Assembly (NCBI RefSeq): GCF_003367475.1
Contig: NZ_QRHA01000007.1
Span: 124,001-188,000 of the forward strand
Source: Alteromonas aestuariivivens
GTDB taxonomy: Bacteria; Pseudomonadota; Gammaproteobacteria; Enterobacterales; Alteromonadaceae
Direction of reading: 5' to 3'
Length of the DNA stretch: 64,000 nucleotides
Each line of letters begins with the position of its first letter. Positions within the stretch are counted from its first letter, which is position 1. Positions 55,483 to 64,000 of this stretch are shown here, piece by piece. The notes beneath the pieces were generated by a model. The model did not search any database. It worked only from the letters and a program-made list of their open reading frames with translations, and had not been told where the DNA came from. The position numbers were made by a program, and so were the translations under genes.

Positions 55483-58068
55483 ATGAACTCTAAGTTATCC
55501 AAATTAACGCTGCAACTGAGGGCGTCTCTGGCCGCTAGCGCAGCTTTAAGTGTGTTTTGTCTGTCGCCGGTACAGGCTCAGGAAACTCAGGCGGAAACGC
55601 CCGAGGACATGGAACAAATCGCTGTTGTAGGTACTCGTGCGGCCCCCCGCTCGGTTGCCGATTCTGCGGTACCGATTGATATCATCTCTCAGGGTGAAAT
55701 CAAAAATCAGGGGGCAACGGACATGGTCTCAATGATGCAGACTGTGGTGCCGTCCTTCAATGTCAACGACCAACCAATTAATGACGCCTCTACGCTGGTG
55801 CGCCCGGCAAACCTGCGCGGAATGGCGTCGGATCATACTCTGGTACTGGTGAACGGTAAGCGCCGTCATCGTTCTGCTGTTATCACCTTTTTAGGGGGGG
55901 GCTTGTCTGACGGTGCACAGGGGCCGGATATTTCCGTGATCCCTGCGGCAGCGCTCAAGCAGGTCGAAGTGTTGCGTGATGGTGCTGCTGCACAATATGG
56001 CTCTGACGCTATCGCCGGTGTGGTCAACTTTGTCCTTCAGGACGCATCGGAAGGTGGCTATGCCGAGGTTCACTATGGTTCTTACTACGAGGGCGACGGT
56101 GATACCGTGCAGATGTCCGGGAACATTGGTCTGCCCCTGACTGCCAATGGCTTTGTCAATCTGAGTGCAGAATACCGCACAGCTGATGATACCTCCCGAA
56201 GTGTTCAGCGTGATGACGCTGCCGAGCTCACTGCAGCCGGAAATACGTTTGTCGCCAACCCGTCACAAATTTGGGGTAGTCCGGAAGTTAAGGATGACAT
56301 TAAGTTGTTCGCCAATGTTGGCCTTGAACTCAGCAATAGTTCAGAAGCCTATTTGTTTGGTAACTACGCGCAGCGCGAAGTGGATGGAGGCTTCTACTAT
56401 CGTAACCCGCATACACGCGACGGGGTTTACAACGGTGGTGAAGATGCCGATGGCAACAAATTGCTGCTGGTGGGCGACTTGGATGGTCTAAATAACGGCA
56501 TTGAATGCCCGGCAGTGCAAATTACCGATGGGAACGTGCTGGATGATGCCGATTACGCTGTAATTGCTGACAACAGCACCGCTGTTGGAGCCAACTGTTT
56601 TGGCTTCAACGAACTACTGCCTGGTGGTTTTACCCCAAGATTTGGCGGCAATATCACTGACATGTCCTTGGTTTTTGGTACCCGTGGTGAACTGGCCAAT
56701 GAAATTGGCTACGATGTAAGCGTGAATCTTGGCCAAAATGAAGTCGATTTTTCCATTTACAATACCATTAACCCATCACTGGGCCCGGATACGCCGATGG
56801 CGTTCAAACCGGGTAAATATACCCAGGCTGAGCAGTCTCTGGACATCGACCTGAACAAGCCTGTTGATATCGGTTTGAGTGAGCCACTTTATCTTGCTGG
56901 TGGCTTCCAGTATCGCCACGAAACCTATGAAAGTGTGGCGGGTGATCCGGCTTCCTATGAAATAGGCGATTTGGCATCACAGGGGTTTGGTATTGGCTCC
57001 AACGGCTTCCCGGGACTGGCAGCCAACAGTCAGGGTGAAGTGTCCAGACACAACATCGCCTTCTACGTGGATGCGGAAGCGTATCTGACGGAATCGCTGA
57101 TGCTGACCGGTGCACTACGTTATGAGGATTTCTCCGATTTTGGTAACACCACCAAAGGCAAGCTGGCGTTTCGCTGGCAGGCGCTGGACAGCATTGCATT
57201 CCGTGGAGCCTATTCAACCGGGTTTAAAGCACCCACCCTGGGGCAGAGTAATGTGCGCAATGTTACTACTGCTTTTGGAACCGATGGCAAGCTGATCGAT
57301 CGTGCAACGTTACCTCCGACGGATCCGGTTTCCGTACTGAAAGGCGGTGAACAACTGACGCCGGAAGAATCTGAAAGCATGAGTTTGGGTCTGGTTGCTG
57401 ATTTTGACAATGGCCTTTTCCTGACCATGGATTACTATCACATTGAAGTGACCGACCGCATCAGTACCGCATCCGGTATCAAGCTGACGGAAGAGGATAT
57501 TGAGGCATTGCTTGCTCAGGGGATCCGCGATGCATCCAGCTTTTCTGAGATTAGCTTCTTCACCAACGATTTCGACACCACCACCGAAGGGGTTGATGTT
57601 GTGGGCAGCTACAGCATGCCAATGCTGGGCGGTGACACCCGATTCTCACTGGCTTATAACTGGACATCGACGGTTGTTGATAAAGCGTCGGATAATATCT
57701 CCGCCGACAGAATTCGCATGCTGGAGGATAACCTGCCGGCGGTTCGTTACAGTCTGACAACCCGACACACCAATGGAGACTGGCGGGTAATGGGAAGGCT
57801 GAACTATTTCGGTAGCATCTTCGAAGATCACCTGGACTCAGGCTTACCTATCGACAAAGTGGGATCAGAGTTTACTCTGGATCTGGAAGTGGGTTATCAC
57901 TTCGGTGAGAATCTGCAATTAATCGCGGGCGCGAAAAATGCTCTGAACGAGTACCCGGATGAAAACGTGCTGTACGATACGGAAATTGCCGGCTCGAAAT
58001 ACCCAACCACAGCTCCGATTGGAATCAACGGTGGCTATTACTATCTGAAGGGAATTTATACTTTCTGA
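55483..58068 (+). CDS. TonB-dependent outer-membrane receptor (861 aa)
   Basis: Fourth receptor: signal peptide ending at about VQA/QETQ, TonB-box-like MEQIAVVGTRA, plug with ANLRGMASDHTLVLVNGKRRHRS and AAQYGSDAIAGVVNFVL, barrel ending YYYLKGIYTF. The NGKRRHRSA variant is typical of a CirA-like subgroup with unclear ligands. It converges on bfd, which may hint at iron, but the receptor has no visible Fur box. ATG 55483 is chosen over a TTG at 55444 because the signal peptide begins there. Confidence 0.92.
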   Translation: MNSKLSKLTLQLRASLAASAALSVFCLSPVQAQETQAETPEDMEQIAVVGTRAAPRSVADSAVPIDIISQGEIKNQGATDMVSMMQTVVPSFNVNDQPINDASTLVRPANLRGMASDHTLVLVNGKRRHRSAVITFLGGGLSDGAQGPDISVIPAAALKQVEVLRDGAAAQYGSDAIAGVVNFVLQDASEGGYAEVHYGSYYEGDGDTVQMSGNIGLPLTANGFVNLSAEYRTADDTSRSVQRDDAAELTAAGNTFVANPSQIWGSPEVKDDIKLFANVGLELSNSSEAYLFGNYAQREVDGGFYYRNPHTRDGVYNGGEDADGNKLLLVGDLDGLNNGIECPAVQITDGNVLDDADYAVIADNSTAVGANCFGFNELLPGGFTPRFGGNITDMSLVFGTRGELANEIGYDVSVNLGQNEVDFSIYNTINPSLGPDTPMAFKPGKYTQAEQSLDIDLNKPVDIGLSEPLYLAGGFQYRHETYESVAGDPASYEIGDLASQGFGIGSNGFPGLAANSQGEVSRHNIAFYVDAEAYLTESLMLTGALRYEDFSDFGNTTKGKLAFRWQALDSIAFRGAYSTGFKAPTLGQSNVRNVTTAFGTDGKLIDRATLPPTDPVSVLKGGEQLTPEESESMSLGLVADFDNGLFLTMDYYHIEVTDRISTASGIKLTEEDIEALLAQGIRDASSFSEISFFTNDFDTTTEGVDVVGSYSMPMLGGDTRFSLAYNWTSTVVDKASDNISADRIRMLEDNLPAVRYSLTTRHTNGDWRVMGRLNYFGSIFEDHLDSGLPIDKVGSEFTLDLEVGYHFGENLQLIAGAKNALNEYPDENVLYDTEIAGSKYPTTAPIGINGGYYYLKGIYTF

Positions 58069-58083
58069 GGAAGGTAACAGGAT

Positions 58084-58103
58084 GCTGGGGCTTCGGCCCC
58101 GGC
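58084..58103. terminator. UUCG-capped GC hairpin between the receptor and bfd
   Basis: An eight-pair stem GCTGGGGC and GCCCCGGC (one G-U) closed by TTCG, in the 46-bp convergent gap. No T-run; likely a 3'-end stabiliser or Rho-assisted terminator. Confidence 0.55.
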
Positions 58104-58114
58104 AATACGTTGAA

Positions 58115-58309
58115 TCAACACACTTCTTTAAACAAAGATTCGTCAATAATAGTTGAATCAATAATTTGCTGTGCCATCTGGATGCACTTTCCGCATTGAC
58201 TACCTACATTCAAATGCTCGCGTAATTCTCGCAGATTACCCACGCCTTTCTCTTCCACCGCGTGGCGGATGGCTGAGTCGGTAATGCCAAAACACATGCA
58301 AATGTACAT
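58115..58309 (-). CDS. bfd: Bacterioferritin-associated ferredoxin
   Basis: 64-aa [2Fe-2S] protein that reduces bacterioferritin iron for release. The four Cys ligands appear as C4-x-C6 near the start (MYICMCFG) and C-x2-C in SQCGKCIQM. Preceded by a Fur-box-like sequence, matching iron-starvation induction of bfd. No bacterioferritin gene is in the window. Confidence 0.94.
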   Translation of the reverse strand: MYICMCFGITDSAIRHAVEEKGVGNLRELREHLNVGSQCGKCIQMAQQIIDSTIIDESLFKEVC

Positions 58310-58333
58310 AAAAGATTAGCCCTCACTGTTTCT

Positions 58334-58352
58334 GCTAATGATAATAATTGTT
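58334..58352 (-). promoter_or_regulatory. Fur-box-like site upstream of bfd
   Basis: GCTAATGATAATAATTGTT matches the 19-bp Fur consensus at 15 positions, 25 bp upstream of the bfd start. Confidence 0.7.
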
Positions 58353-58511
58353 ATTTAACATTAAGGCAAGTGGCATTTCTTTAGCGAATTAAACCGTTGC
58401 ATTATTCTTTAGTATGAAGCTGCCGGAATCGCTAAAGATAATTCTTCAAGCGGGTTGTTATTTGCAAAACAGAACCAATAATGGAGATAGCCATCGGGCT
58501 TGTAGACAAGA

Positions 58512-58538
58512 CTGCTTTTGGAAAGCAGCCAATATAAC
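58512..58538 (+). promoter_or_regulatory. Dyad and -10 candidate before the peroxiredoxin gene
   Basis: CTGCTTT and AAAGCAG around TGG (58512-58528), then TATAAC at 58533-58538. Possible operator and promoter; no match to OxyR was established. Confidence 0.4.
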
Positions 58539-58566
58539 GATTGTTCACAAATTAATGGAGTGAATC

Positions 58567-59172
58567 ATGAGCGTACTAGTAGGGCGTCCTGCCCCTGATT
58601 TTACCGCCGCAGCAGTGTTGGGTAGTGGCGAGATTGTTGATACCTTCACGTTGAGTGAAGCCATCAAAGGAAAAAAAGCGGTGATTTTTTTCTATCCGCT
58701 GGATTTCACCTTTGTTTGTCCTTCTGAACTGATTGCGTTTGACAAGCGTTACGAAGAGTTCCAGAAGCGCGGTGTGGAAGTCATTGGCGTCTCAATCGAT
58801 TCTCAGTTTTCTCACAATGCATGGCGTAACACGCCGGTTAACCAGGGCGGTATTGGCCCGGTTAAGTACACTCTGGTTGCTGATACCAAGCATGAAATTT
58901 GCCAGGCGTATGACGTAGAGCATCCGGAAGCAGGTGTTGCTTTCCGTGGATCATTCCTGATCGATGCTGAAGGTAACGTGCGTCACCAGGTTGTCAATGA
59001 TTTGCCACTGGGCCGTAACATCGACGAAATGTTGCGTATGGTTGACGCTCTGAGCTTCCACGAAGAGCACGGTGAAGTTTGCCCTGCAGGCTGGACTGAA
59101 GGCAAAGCCGGAATGGATGCAAGCCCTGAAGGTGTTGCTAAATATCTGTCTGAAGAGGCTGACTCGCTGTAA
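58567..59172 (+). CDS. Typical 2-Cys peroxiredoxin (AhpC/Prx1 family)
   Basis: 201-aa cytoplasmic peroxidase reducing H2O2 and organic peroxides. Peroxidatic Cys in DFTFVCPSELIAF, resolving Cys in GEVCPAGW; the C-terminal YF-type tail is changed to the robust bacterial end. No AhpF is adjacent, so thioredoxin is the probable reductant. GGAG precedes the ATG. Confidence 0.95.
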   Translation: MSVLVGRPAPDFTAAAVLGSGEIVDTFTLSEAIKGKKAVIFFYPLDFTFVCPSELIAFDKRYEEFQKRGVEVIGVSIDSQFSHNAWRNTPVNQGGIGPVKYTLVADTKHEICQAYDVEHPEAGVAFRGSFLIDAEGNVRHQVVNDLPLGRNIDEMLRMVDALSFHEEHGEVCPAGWTEGKAGMDASPEGVAKYLSEEADSL

Positions 59173-59195
59173 GCGAAGCGCCCCTGAAGCCGAAG

Positions 59196-59225
59196 AGCCG
59201 CAGCCAAGTCGCTGCGGCTTTTTTG
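59196..59225 (+). terminator. Intrinsic terminator of the peroxiredoxin gene
   Basis: AGCCGCAGC and GCTGCGGCT arms, loop CAAGTC, then six T. Confidence 0.94.
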
Positions 59226-59325
59226 TCTTCGGGGCCAGCGGCTCAGTTGCTTTTGCTGTTTAGGTATCACAGGGCAGCGTAAGTCTTCTATGCTTGAGTG
59301 GTAACCACAGAACAGGAGCCCTTAC

Positions 59326-60246
59326 ATGCGATTCTTGATGCTGTTTTTTATTTTCGTGGCGCAGTATGGATTTGCAAGCGAGCCGTCGGTATCCAAAGGG
59401 CGGCTGGAAAGACTGGCGGATTTTTCTTCGAAGTTTGTTCCGGCCAGACACGTTGATGTGTGGCTGCCACCGGGATACCTGAAATCCAAACGATATCCTG
59501 TGCTTTACATGCATGACGGCCAGATGCTGTTTGATGCGACTAAAACCTGGAACCATCAGGAGTGGCAGGTTGATGAAGTCGCTTCAGCGTTGATTGAATC
59601 ACAGGCTGTTGTGCCTTTTATTGTGGTCGGGGTATGGAATGGCGGTGAAAACCGTCACAGTGAATATTTTCCCCAAAAGCCATTTGAGGCATTAAGCGAA
59701 GCCCAGCAGGCGGCGGAGTACCAAAAGCGACGCAGCGCTGACCAGCGGCTTTTTGCAACCAGGGTGTACTCTGACGATTATCTGGCATTTCTGGTCAGGG
59801 AACTGAAACCTTACATCGACAGCCATTATGCCACTGATGCGGAAGAATCCTATTTGATGGGGTCGAGCATGGGCGGGTTGATATCCTGGTATGGAATGCT
59901 TGAATACCCTGACGTTTTCAAAGGGGCTGCGTGTCTGTCGACGCACTGGCCCGGCAGCTTCAGCGAACAAAACAATCCGGCTCCGGATGCATTTATTGCC
60001 TACATCAACCAGAATATAGCCCGGCTATCTGGGCATAAGCTTTATTTTGATCACGGTACCGTTACCCTGGATGCGATGTACCCACCGTTGCAGAGCCAGG
60101 TAGACAACCTGTTGAAGCGCAGGGGGTATCCTGAAAGTAGTTGGCTGTCTTTGCAATTTGAGGGGGCTGATCATAGCGAAAAGGCCTGGGCAGCCAGACT
60201 GGATGTGCCTTTGCGTTTTTTATTTGCCAAACCGCAGCCTGACTGA
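59326..60246 (+). CDS. Exported esterase of the Fes/IroE-like alpha/beta hydrolase group
   Basis: 306 aa with a signal peptide (to about FASE). Alpha/beta hydrolase: nucleophile Ser in MGSSMGGLISWYG, typical of the putative esterase (COG2819) family with feruloyl and enterobactin esterases, and a candidate catalytic His in GADHSEKAW. The true ester is unknown. GGAG precedes ATG 59326. Monocistronic; converges on rnt. Confidence 0.85.
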   Translation: MRFLMLFFIFVAQYGFASEPSVSKGRLERLADFSSKFVPARHVDVWLPPGYLKSKRYPVLYMHDGQMLFDATKTWNHQEWQVDEVASALIESQAVVPFIVVGVWNGGENRHSEYFPQKPFEALSEAQQAAEYQKRRSADQRLFATRVYSDDYLAFLVRELKPYIDSHYATDAEESYLMGSSMGGLISWYGMLEYPDVFKGAACLSTHWPGSFSEQNNPAPDAFIAYINQNIARLSGHKLYFDHGTVTLDAMYPPLQSQVDNLLKRRGYPESSWLSLQFEGADHSEKAWAARLDVPLRFLFAKPQPD

Positions 60247-60275
60247 ACAAATTCCCAATAATTCGCAGTGTACTG

Positions 60276-60920
60276 CTACTGTTCCGTTTCCTGTGCCGAT
60301 AGCGGCCAGCCGCCCAGCGATTTGTAACGGTTAACAATAAAGCAGAACAGCTCGGCAGTTTTTTGGGCATCGTAGAGCGCGCTGTGAGCTTCTTTCTGAT
60401 CAAATTCAATACCCGCCTCACGGCAGGCTTTCACCAGCACGGTTTGCCCTACTGCCAGGCCTGCAAGGCTGGTGGTGTCGAAAGAAACAAACGGGTGAAA
60501 TGGCGTGCGCTTGATACTGCTGCGTTCAATGGCGGCGTTGACAAAACTCTGATCGAAATTGGCGTTGTGGGCGACGATCACCGATCGTTGACAAGCGGCA
60601 TTTTTCTGGGCTTTTCGGATGTCTTTACACAAATCTTTCATGGCATCGGATTCCGCGACGGCCCCCCTTAAAGGGCAGTCGGGGTCTATCCCGTTAAAAT
60701 CCAGCGCGGCCTGTTCCAGGTTGGCCCCTTCAAAAGGGGTAATGTGACGATGAAAAATCTGATCCGGGTGCAATATTCCTTGCTCGTCCATTCGCAGGGT
60801 GACGGCGGCGATCTCCAGCAAGGCATCGGTCTGAGCGTTAAACCCTGCAGTTTCAACGTCGATCACAACCGGGAAATATCCTCTGAAACGCGCGGCTAAA
60901 CTGGCTTGGTTATCTGACAT
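60276..60920 (-). CDS. rnt: Ribonuclease T
   Basis: 214-aa DEDD exonuclease that trims 3' ends of tRNA and other stable RNAs. ExoI motif has D21 and E23 in VIDVETAGF; ExoIII motif has His and Asp in [16 protein letters not shown]. coli RNase T is 215 aa. Divergent from motY, as in Vibrio and Shewanella. Confidence 0.96.
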   Translation of the reverse strand: MSDNQASLAARFRGYFPVVIDVETAGFNAQTDALLEIAAVTLRMDEQGILHPDQIFHRHITPFEGANLEQAALDFNGIDPDCPLRGAVAESDAMKDLCKDIRKAQKNAACQRSVIVAHNANFDQSFVNAAIERSSIKRTPFHPFVSFDTTSLAGLAVGQTVLVKACREAGIEFDQKEAHSALYDAQKTAELFCFIVNRYKSLGGWPLSAQETEQ

Positions 60921-61179
60921 ATCTCTCGTTTTCTAATTCTCTAATCGCCCAAGGTTTCCGCACGTCGGCAAGTGCTATGCCGATAGCAGTGCAAACCATA
61001 TAAAGACGCAGATTATCTCAGCTCTATCCGGTAGTATCTACCCTGTTCGGGCAAATATAATCGAAGCAGGGTAATTGGCAGCGCCATTCCTTTTTTGGCG
61101 GAAATTGGCGCTAAACTTTTTGCCCGGGCGGGCGATAAGTGTGAGTAAGGCGTAATCCTGCTATCAATGTGAGAATCCA

Positions 61180-62043
61180 ATGTATCGAGTGCTAGTGCTT
61201 ATCAGTTTGCTGACGTGTTCGTTTTGTCATGGGGCAATGCGGCAGTATTCGGCAGCGGTGGAAAACTCAGACTGGCAGGTGGATGATGGTTCCAGGCTGG
61301 CCTGTACCCTGCGCCATCCGCTGCCCGGATATGGGGATGCCCTATTTACCAGTGTGGCCTCTAAGCAGTTGAATATGGAGTTTGAACTGGATATGCATCT
61401 GTTGCCAAAGAAATTTTCCATGGCAGCGGTGTATTCGGTTCCACCGAAGTGGATGCCAGGTAAAGCGCCTAAACCCATCGCCGATATGACTCTGCGCAAA
61501 CAGTACAATGGTGATCTTCCTGAAGAGGCAGCCTGGACCATGCTGAGTGAGCTGGAAAAAGGTTACTGGCCAACTATTTACTATCAGGACTGGTACAACC
61601 CCTACGATAAGGTTGCCGTGGCCCTGAACGCGAGCAATTTTACCTACAGCTATCGCCAGTTCGTGCGCTGTGTGTCGAACCTGTTACCTTTTGGTTTTGA
61701 AGATATTGCCTATACCGTATTGGCGTATGAGAAGAACAGCACCGAACTAACCAAATATTCCCAGAAGCGCCTGAGCATGATTGGAGAGTACCTCAAAGAG
61801 GACAACAACATGGAGTTGGTGCTACTGGATGGCTATACTGACAGCTATGGCGGGCGCTGGAATAACGAGCAGCTGTCCGTCCGTCGTGCCACTCAGGTAA
61901 AGGATTATCTTACTGGGCTTGGAGTTGAAGCTGACCGGATTGAAGTGACCGGGCACGGAGAAAAGCACCATATCGCGCCCAACTCAAACAGCGCTTCCCG
62001 GGCGCTTAACCGACGTGTGATAGTCAGACTGTCGAAATCCTAG
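61180..62043 (+). CDS. motY: MotY-like sodium-type flagellar stator-associated protein
   Basis: 287 aa, exported (signal peptide to about CHGA). N-terminal MotY domain (QYSAAVENSDWQVDDGSRLACTLRHPLPGYGDA) and C-terminal OmpA-like peptidoglycan-binding domain with DGYTDSYGGRWNNEQLSVRRATQVKDYL. MotY forms the T-ring holding PomA/PomB stators in sodium-driven polar flagella. Adjacent to rnt, the usual place. Its TAG stop overlaps the glpQ stop on the other strand. Confidence 0.92.
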   Translation: MYRVLVLISLLTCSFCHGAMRQYSAAVENSDWQVDDGSRLACTLRHPLPGYGDALFTSVASKQLNMEFELDMHLLPKKFSMAAVYSVPPKWMPGKAPKPIADMTLRKQYNGDLPEEAAWTMLSELEKGYWPTIYYQDWYNPYDKVAVALNASNFTYSYRQFVRCVSNLLPFGFEDIAYTVLAYEKNSTELTKYSQKRLSMIGEYLKEDNNMELVLLDGYTDSYGGRWNNEQLSVRRATQVKDYLTGLGVEADRIEVTGHGEKHHIAPNSNSASRALNRRVIVRLSKS

Positions 62044-63038
62044 CGGCCCAGGTAGTCAAGAACCGGTGGCACCTGGTCAGTGAAAATGCCATCCACCTTG
62101 AGTTCTTTGACCAGTGCATCCAGCCATTCTTGCTTTGTCATGTCCGCGGCGAGGGCGTCAATCCGAAAGGTGTACGGATAGATTTGCAAGCCCCTTTCCC
62201 TGGCCCGGGCCAACCACTGTTGTTCAACCCGCTCACCATTGCGTAGCGGTTCCGGTTCAAACAGGTGGGCAATCCAGGGAGCAACGCCATCCGCTACTTT
62301 GGCGACGGCATCCAACCCTTCCGCTGTGCGAATCCATTGGAAATCCGTATCGGATTCCCGCCATTTTTTCTCGCCGATTAACTGCACCAGCTTGCCTTTA
62401 AACCCCAGTTCGTTGCGCAGCCTTTGCAGTTCCTTAAAATCGAAGCTCTGCAGGTAAAGGTTGGTGTCCGGTCCATCCAGACCGAATCGCTCCAGCACAC
62501 CGAGAATGATTTTGCTTATGTCGAAACCTTGCTCGCGATGCCAGGCGGCATATTTAATTTCGGGAAAAAAGCCGACATGAGCGTTGGTAAGGCGGTTGAG
62601 GTTGTCGATGAGTTCAATTTGTTCTGCCAGAGTGGGGATTGTGAAGCCATTCTCTTCGCCAAAATAGCGATTTTTAAAAATGGGTTTGGCGTTTTCATTC
62701 TGGCGTTCGTTAACCGAAAGACGTTTGAGTTCCTCAAGGGTGAAGTCGATGGCGTAGTAGCGCCCATCTTCACGCACCCGATCCGGAAACTTGAGTTCAA
62801 CGTCAGTAACTTCCTCGATGTGGATGTCGTGGAGGATCACTGCCTCACCGTCCTTACTTATCACCACATCCTGTTCAATGAAATCCGCCCCTTGTGCATG
62901 GGCAAGCGTAACAGCTTCAAGAGTATGCTCGGGAAGATAACCCGAGGCACCACGATGGGCGACAACATCAAAGGCCTGGGCCAGGGCAGGGATACAGCAC
63001 AACAATACGCATGCGCAAAGCTGGCTGGTGGAGGGCAT
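62040..63038 (-). CDS. glpQ: Periplasmic glycerophosphodiester phosphodiesterase
   Basis: 332-aa exported GDPD releasing glycerol-3-phosphate from deacylated phospholipids. Signal peptide to about AQAF; catalytic HRGASGYLPEHT, metal-binding EQD in ADFIEQDVV, and HDIHIEEVTD. Two bases before the gloA stop end; likely co-transcribed with gloA. Confidence 0.95.
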   Translation of the reverse strand: MPSTSQLCACVLLCCIPALAQAFDVVAHRGASGYLPEHTLEAVTLAHAQGADFIEQDVVISKDGEAVILHDIHIEEVTDVELKFPDRVREDGRYYAIDFTLEELKRLSVNERQNENAKPIFKNRYFGEENGFTIPTLAEQIELIDNLNRLTNAHVGFFPEIKYAAWHREQGFDISKIILGVLERFGLDGPDTNLYLQSFDFKELQRLRNELGFKGKLVQLIGEKKWRESDTDFQWIRTAEGLDAVAKVADGVAPWIAHLFEPEPLRNGERVEQQWLARARERGLQIYPYTFRIDALAADMTKQEWLDALVKELKVDGIFTDQVPPVLDYLGR

Positions 63039-63040
63039 AA

Positions 63041-63427
63041 TTATTCCTTGGATTCGATCAGTTCTATGGCGTAACCATCTGGGTCGCGGACAAATGCTAT
63101 AACGGTTGAACCACCTTTTACCGGCCCGGGTTTGCGATAAACGTCAGCACCTTTATTTTCCAGATGCTCGCAAAAAGCGTAGATGTCATCCACGGCAAAG
63201 GCAACATGGCCATAGGCATTTCCTTTGTCGTAGCTGGTCTGCCCCCAGTTGTAGGTCAGCTCCAATACCGCCTGTTCAGATTCGTCAGCGTAGCCGACAA
63301 AGGCCAGCGTGTACTGGTATTCTGTATTTTCGGATTTCCTCAGCAGCTTCATGCCCATTGTTTGGGTATAAAATTCGAGGGATTTATCCAGGTCTGCAAC
63401 CCGAATCATCGTGTGCAACATTCGCAT
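63041..63427 (-). CDS. gloA: Lactoylglutathione lyase (glyoxalase I)
   Basis: 128-aa metalloenzyme isomerising methylglyoxal-glutathione hemithioacetal. Metal ligands: H5 in [10 protein letters not shown], Glu in VLELTYN, His in GHVAFAV, Glu in AIELIE, all in place. Ni/Co-type bacterial length. Downstream of truncated nth and upstream of glpQ on the minus strand. Confidence 0.96.
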   Translation of the reverse strand: MRMLHTMIRVADLDKSLEFYTQTMGMKLLRKSENTEYQYTLAFVGYADESEQAVLELTYNWGQTSYDKGNAYGHVAFAVDDIYAFCEHLENKGADVYRKPGPVKGGSTVIAFVRDPDGYAIELIESKE

Positions 63428-63472
63428 TAAAATTCTCCAGAAAGAGTTAGTTTCAGGGCCAAATCTGTTTGG

Positions 63473-63726
63473 TCACTCATCGCTGGTTTTTTCCTTAAAC
63501 TCGCACAGATCTTCAATAATGCAGGAGCCACAGCGCGGTTTGCGAGCCACACAAGTATAGCGCCCATGCAGAATAAGCCAGTGATGAACATCGAGTTTGA
63601 ACTCTTTGGGTACCACTTTGAGCAATTTGTCCTCCACCTGGTCAACATTCTTACCCATAGCAAATTTGGTGCGATTGCTGACCCGGCATATGTGGGTGTC
63701 CACGGCGATGGTTGGCCAGCCGAAAG
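63473..63726 (-). pseudogene. nth: Endonuclease III, 3' fragment only
   Basis: About 84 codons match the C-terminus of DNA glycosylase Nth: FGWPTIAVDTH, HHWLILHGRYTC, and the cluster cysteines ARKPRCGSCIIEDLC. Upstream of FGW the similarity stops and the frame meets a TAA at 63732-63734. The N-terminal and catalytic regions (including the Lys) are missing here, so the gene is broken, either by insertion with the rest farther right or by deletion. Confidence 0.8.
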
Positions 63727-64000
63727 ATAATTACGGTAGATTTAAGTCTTCAAACCCAATTACATCGCACAGTATTAGTTTCAGCGTGCTAAGCAAGCCA
63801 TGATAAGTGATTTTTAACAAACTTATATCTGGACAAAAGCGTACGTTTATTAAAGACTGGCTGGTGGAAAAAGAGTGAAGACTAAATATGAGTTCCCGCA
63901 ATTCATGCAGATAACCCTGACCAATATCTTTCAGCTTGTTATGGCTGCACAGTTCAGCGTTTACGTTATCTTTATGATGCGAACGATGCGTTTATTACCA
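63727..64000. other. Unidentified AT-rich sequence abutting the nth break
   Basis: 274 bp with no similarity I recognise. The minus strand has an open frame of about 80 codons from about 63992 to a TAA at 63732, with no clear start; the plus strand has an open frame starting ATG near 63941. This could be the edge of an insertion element. Confidence 0.4.

Noticed and set aside
1..64000. CRISPR array, prophage or integron
   Set aside because: No spaced direct-repeat array, phage structural genes or integrase were seen.

Overview
The window reads as a stretch of chromosome from a marine-type gammaproteobacterium, most like Alteromonadales or Cellvibrionales. Reasons: four TonB-dependent receptors, a TonB2-type energiser operon with the DUF3450 and TtpC genes, MotY next to RNase T, SmrB next to PrmB/AroC, a YeaG-YeaH-YcgB set closely resembling the enterobacterial one, a PEP-CTERM-like secreted protein and a c-di-GMP riboswitch. 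The order-level assignment is inference from gene content. Nearly all genes are ordinary chromosomal genes. The mobile component is a small inverted-repeat element (two full 267-bp copies and one fragment) and an interrupted nth gene at the right edge.

Layout. 1-3 kb: partial Lrp-type regulator divergent from a leucine-dehydrogenase-like gene, 4.5S SRP RNA, tryptophan 2,3-dioxygenase. 3.3-15 kb: two large TonB-dependent receptors, then the operon DUF3450-TtpC-ExbB-ExbD-TonB-TPR. 15-20.5 kb: TmcA, a hotdog thioesterase, an unusual AraC-HDOD fusion, and divergent from it a c-di-GMP-I riboswitch leading into a PEP-CTERM-like secreted protein. 20.5-24.5 kb: a TPP-riboswitch thiamine uptake operon (outer-membrane receptor, small thiamine-binding-type protein, PnuT-type permease, kinase-like protein). 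24.5-37.3 kb: tRNA-Trp, HolD-like protein, RimI, a sulfatase, RF3, ArgS, an RRM protein, an FMN reductase, RF2 with its programmed frameshift, LysS, and an Hpt-RluA-PanE operon on the minus strand. 37.4-48.2 kb: M16 peptidase, GshA, a transglycosylase-like lipoprotein, a DUF3149 micro-membrane protein, SmrB, PrmB, AroC, an MFS transporter and a beta-propeller-like exported protein. 48.2-53 kb: PrkA-YeaH-SpoVR operon (minus). 53.5-64 kb: SodB, GrxD, a fourth TonB-dependent receptor, Bfd with a Fur-box-like site, 2-Cys peroxiredoxin, an esterase, RNase T, MotY, GlpQ, GloA and an nth gene whose 5' part is missing.

How it fits together. Outer-membrane receptors and a private TonB machine dominate the left third; one receptor is clearly wired to thiamine through its riboswitch and downstream genes. 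Iron and redox genes (SodB, GrxD, Bfd, peroxiredoxin, GshA, GloA) gather in the right half. Translation functions (RF2, RF3, ArgS, LysS, TmcA, PrmB, SmrB, RimI, tRNA-Trp, 4.5S RNA) are scattered throughout.

Most worth following up: the AraC-HDOD protein facing a c-di-GMP-switched exported protein; the inverted-repeat element that supplies the smrB stop codon; the thiamine operon whose kinase-like member lacks the usual catalytic-loop Asn; and the broken nth with unidentified sequence beyond it. No CRISPR array, prophage or complete insertion sequence was seen.
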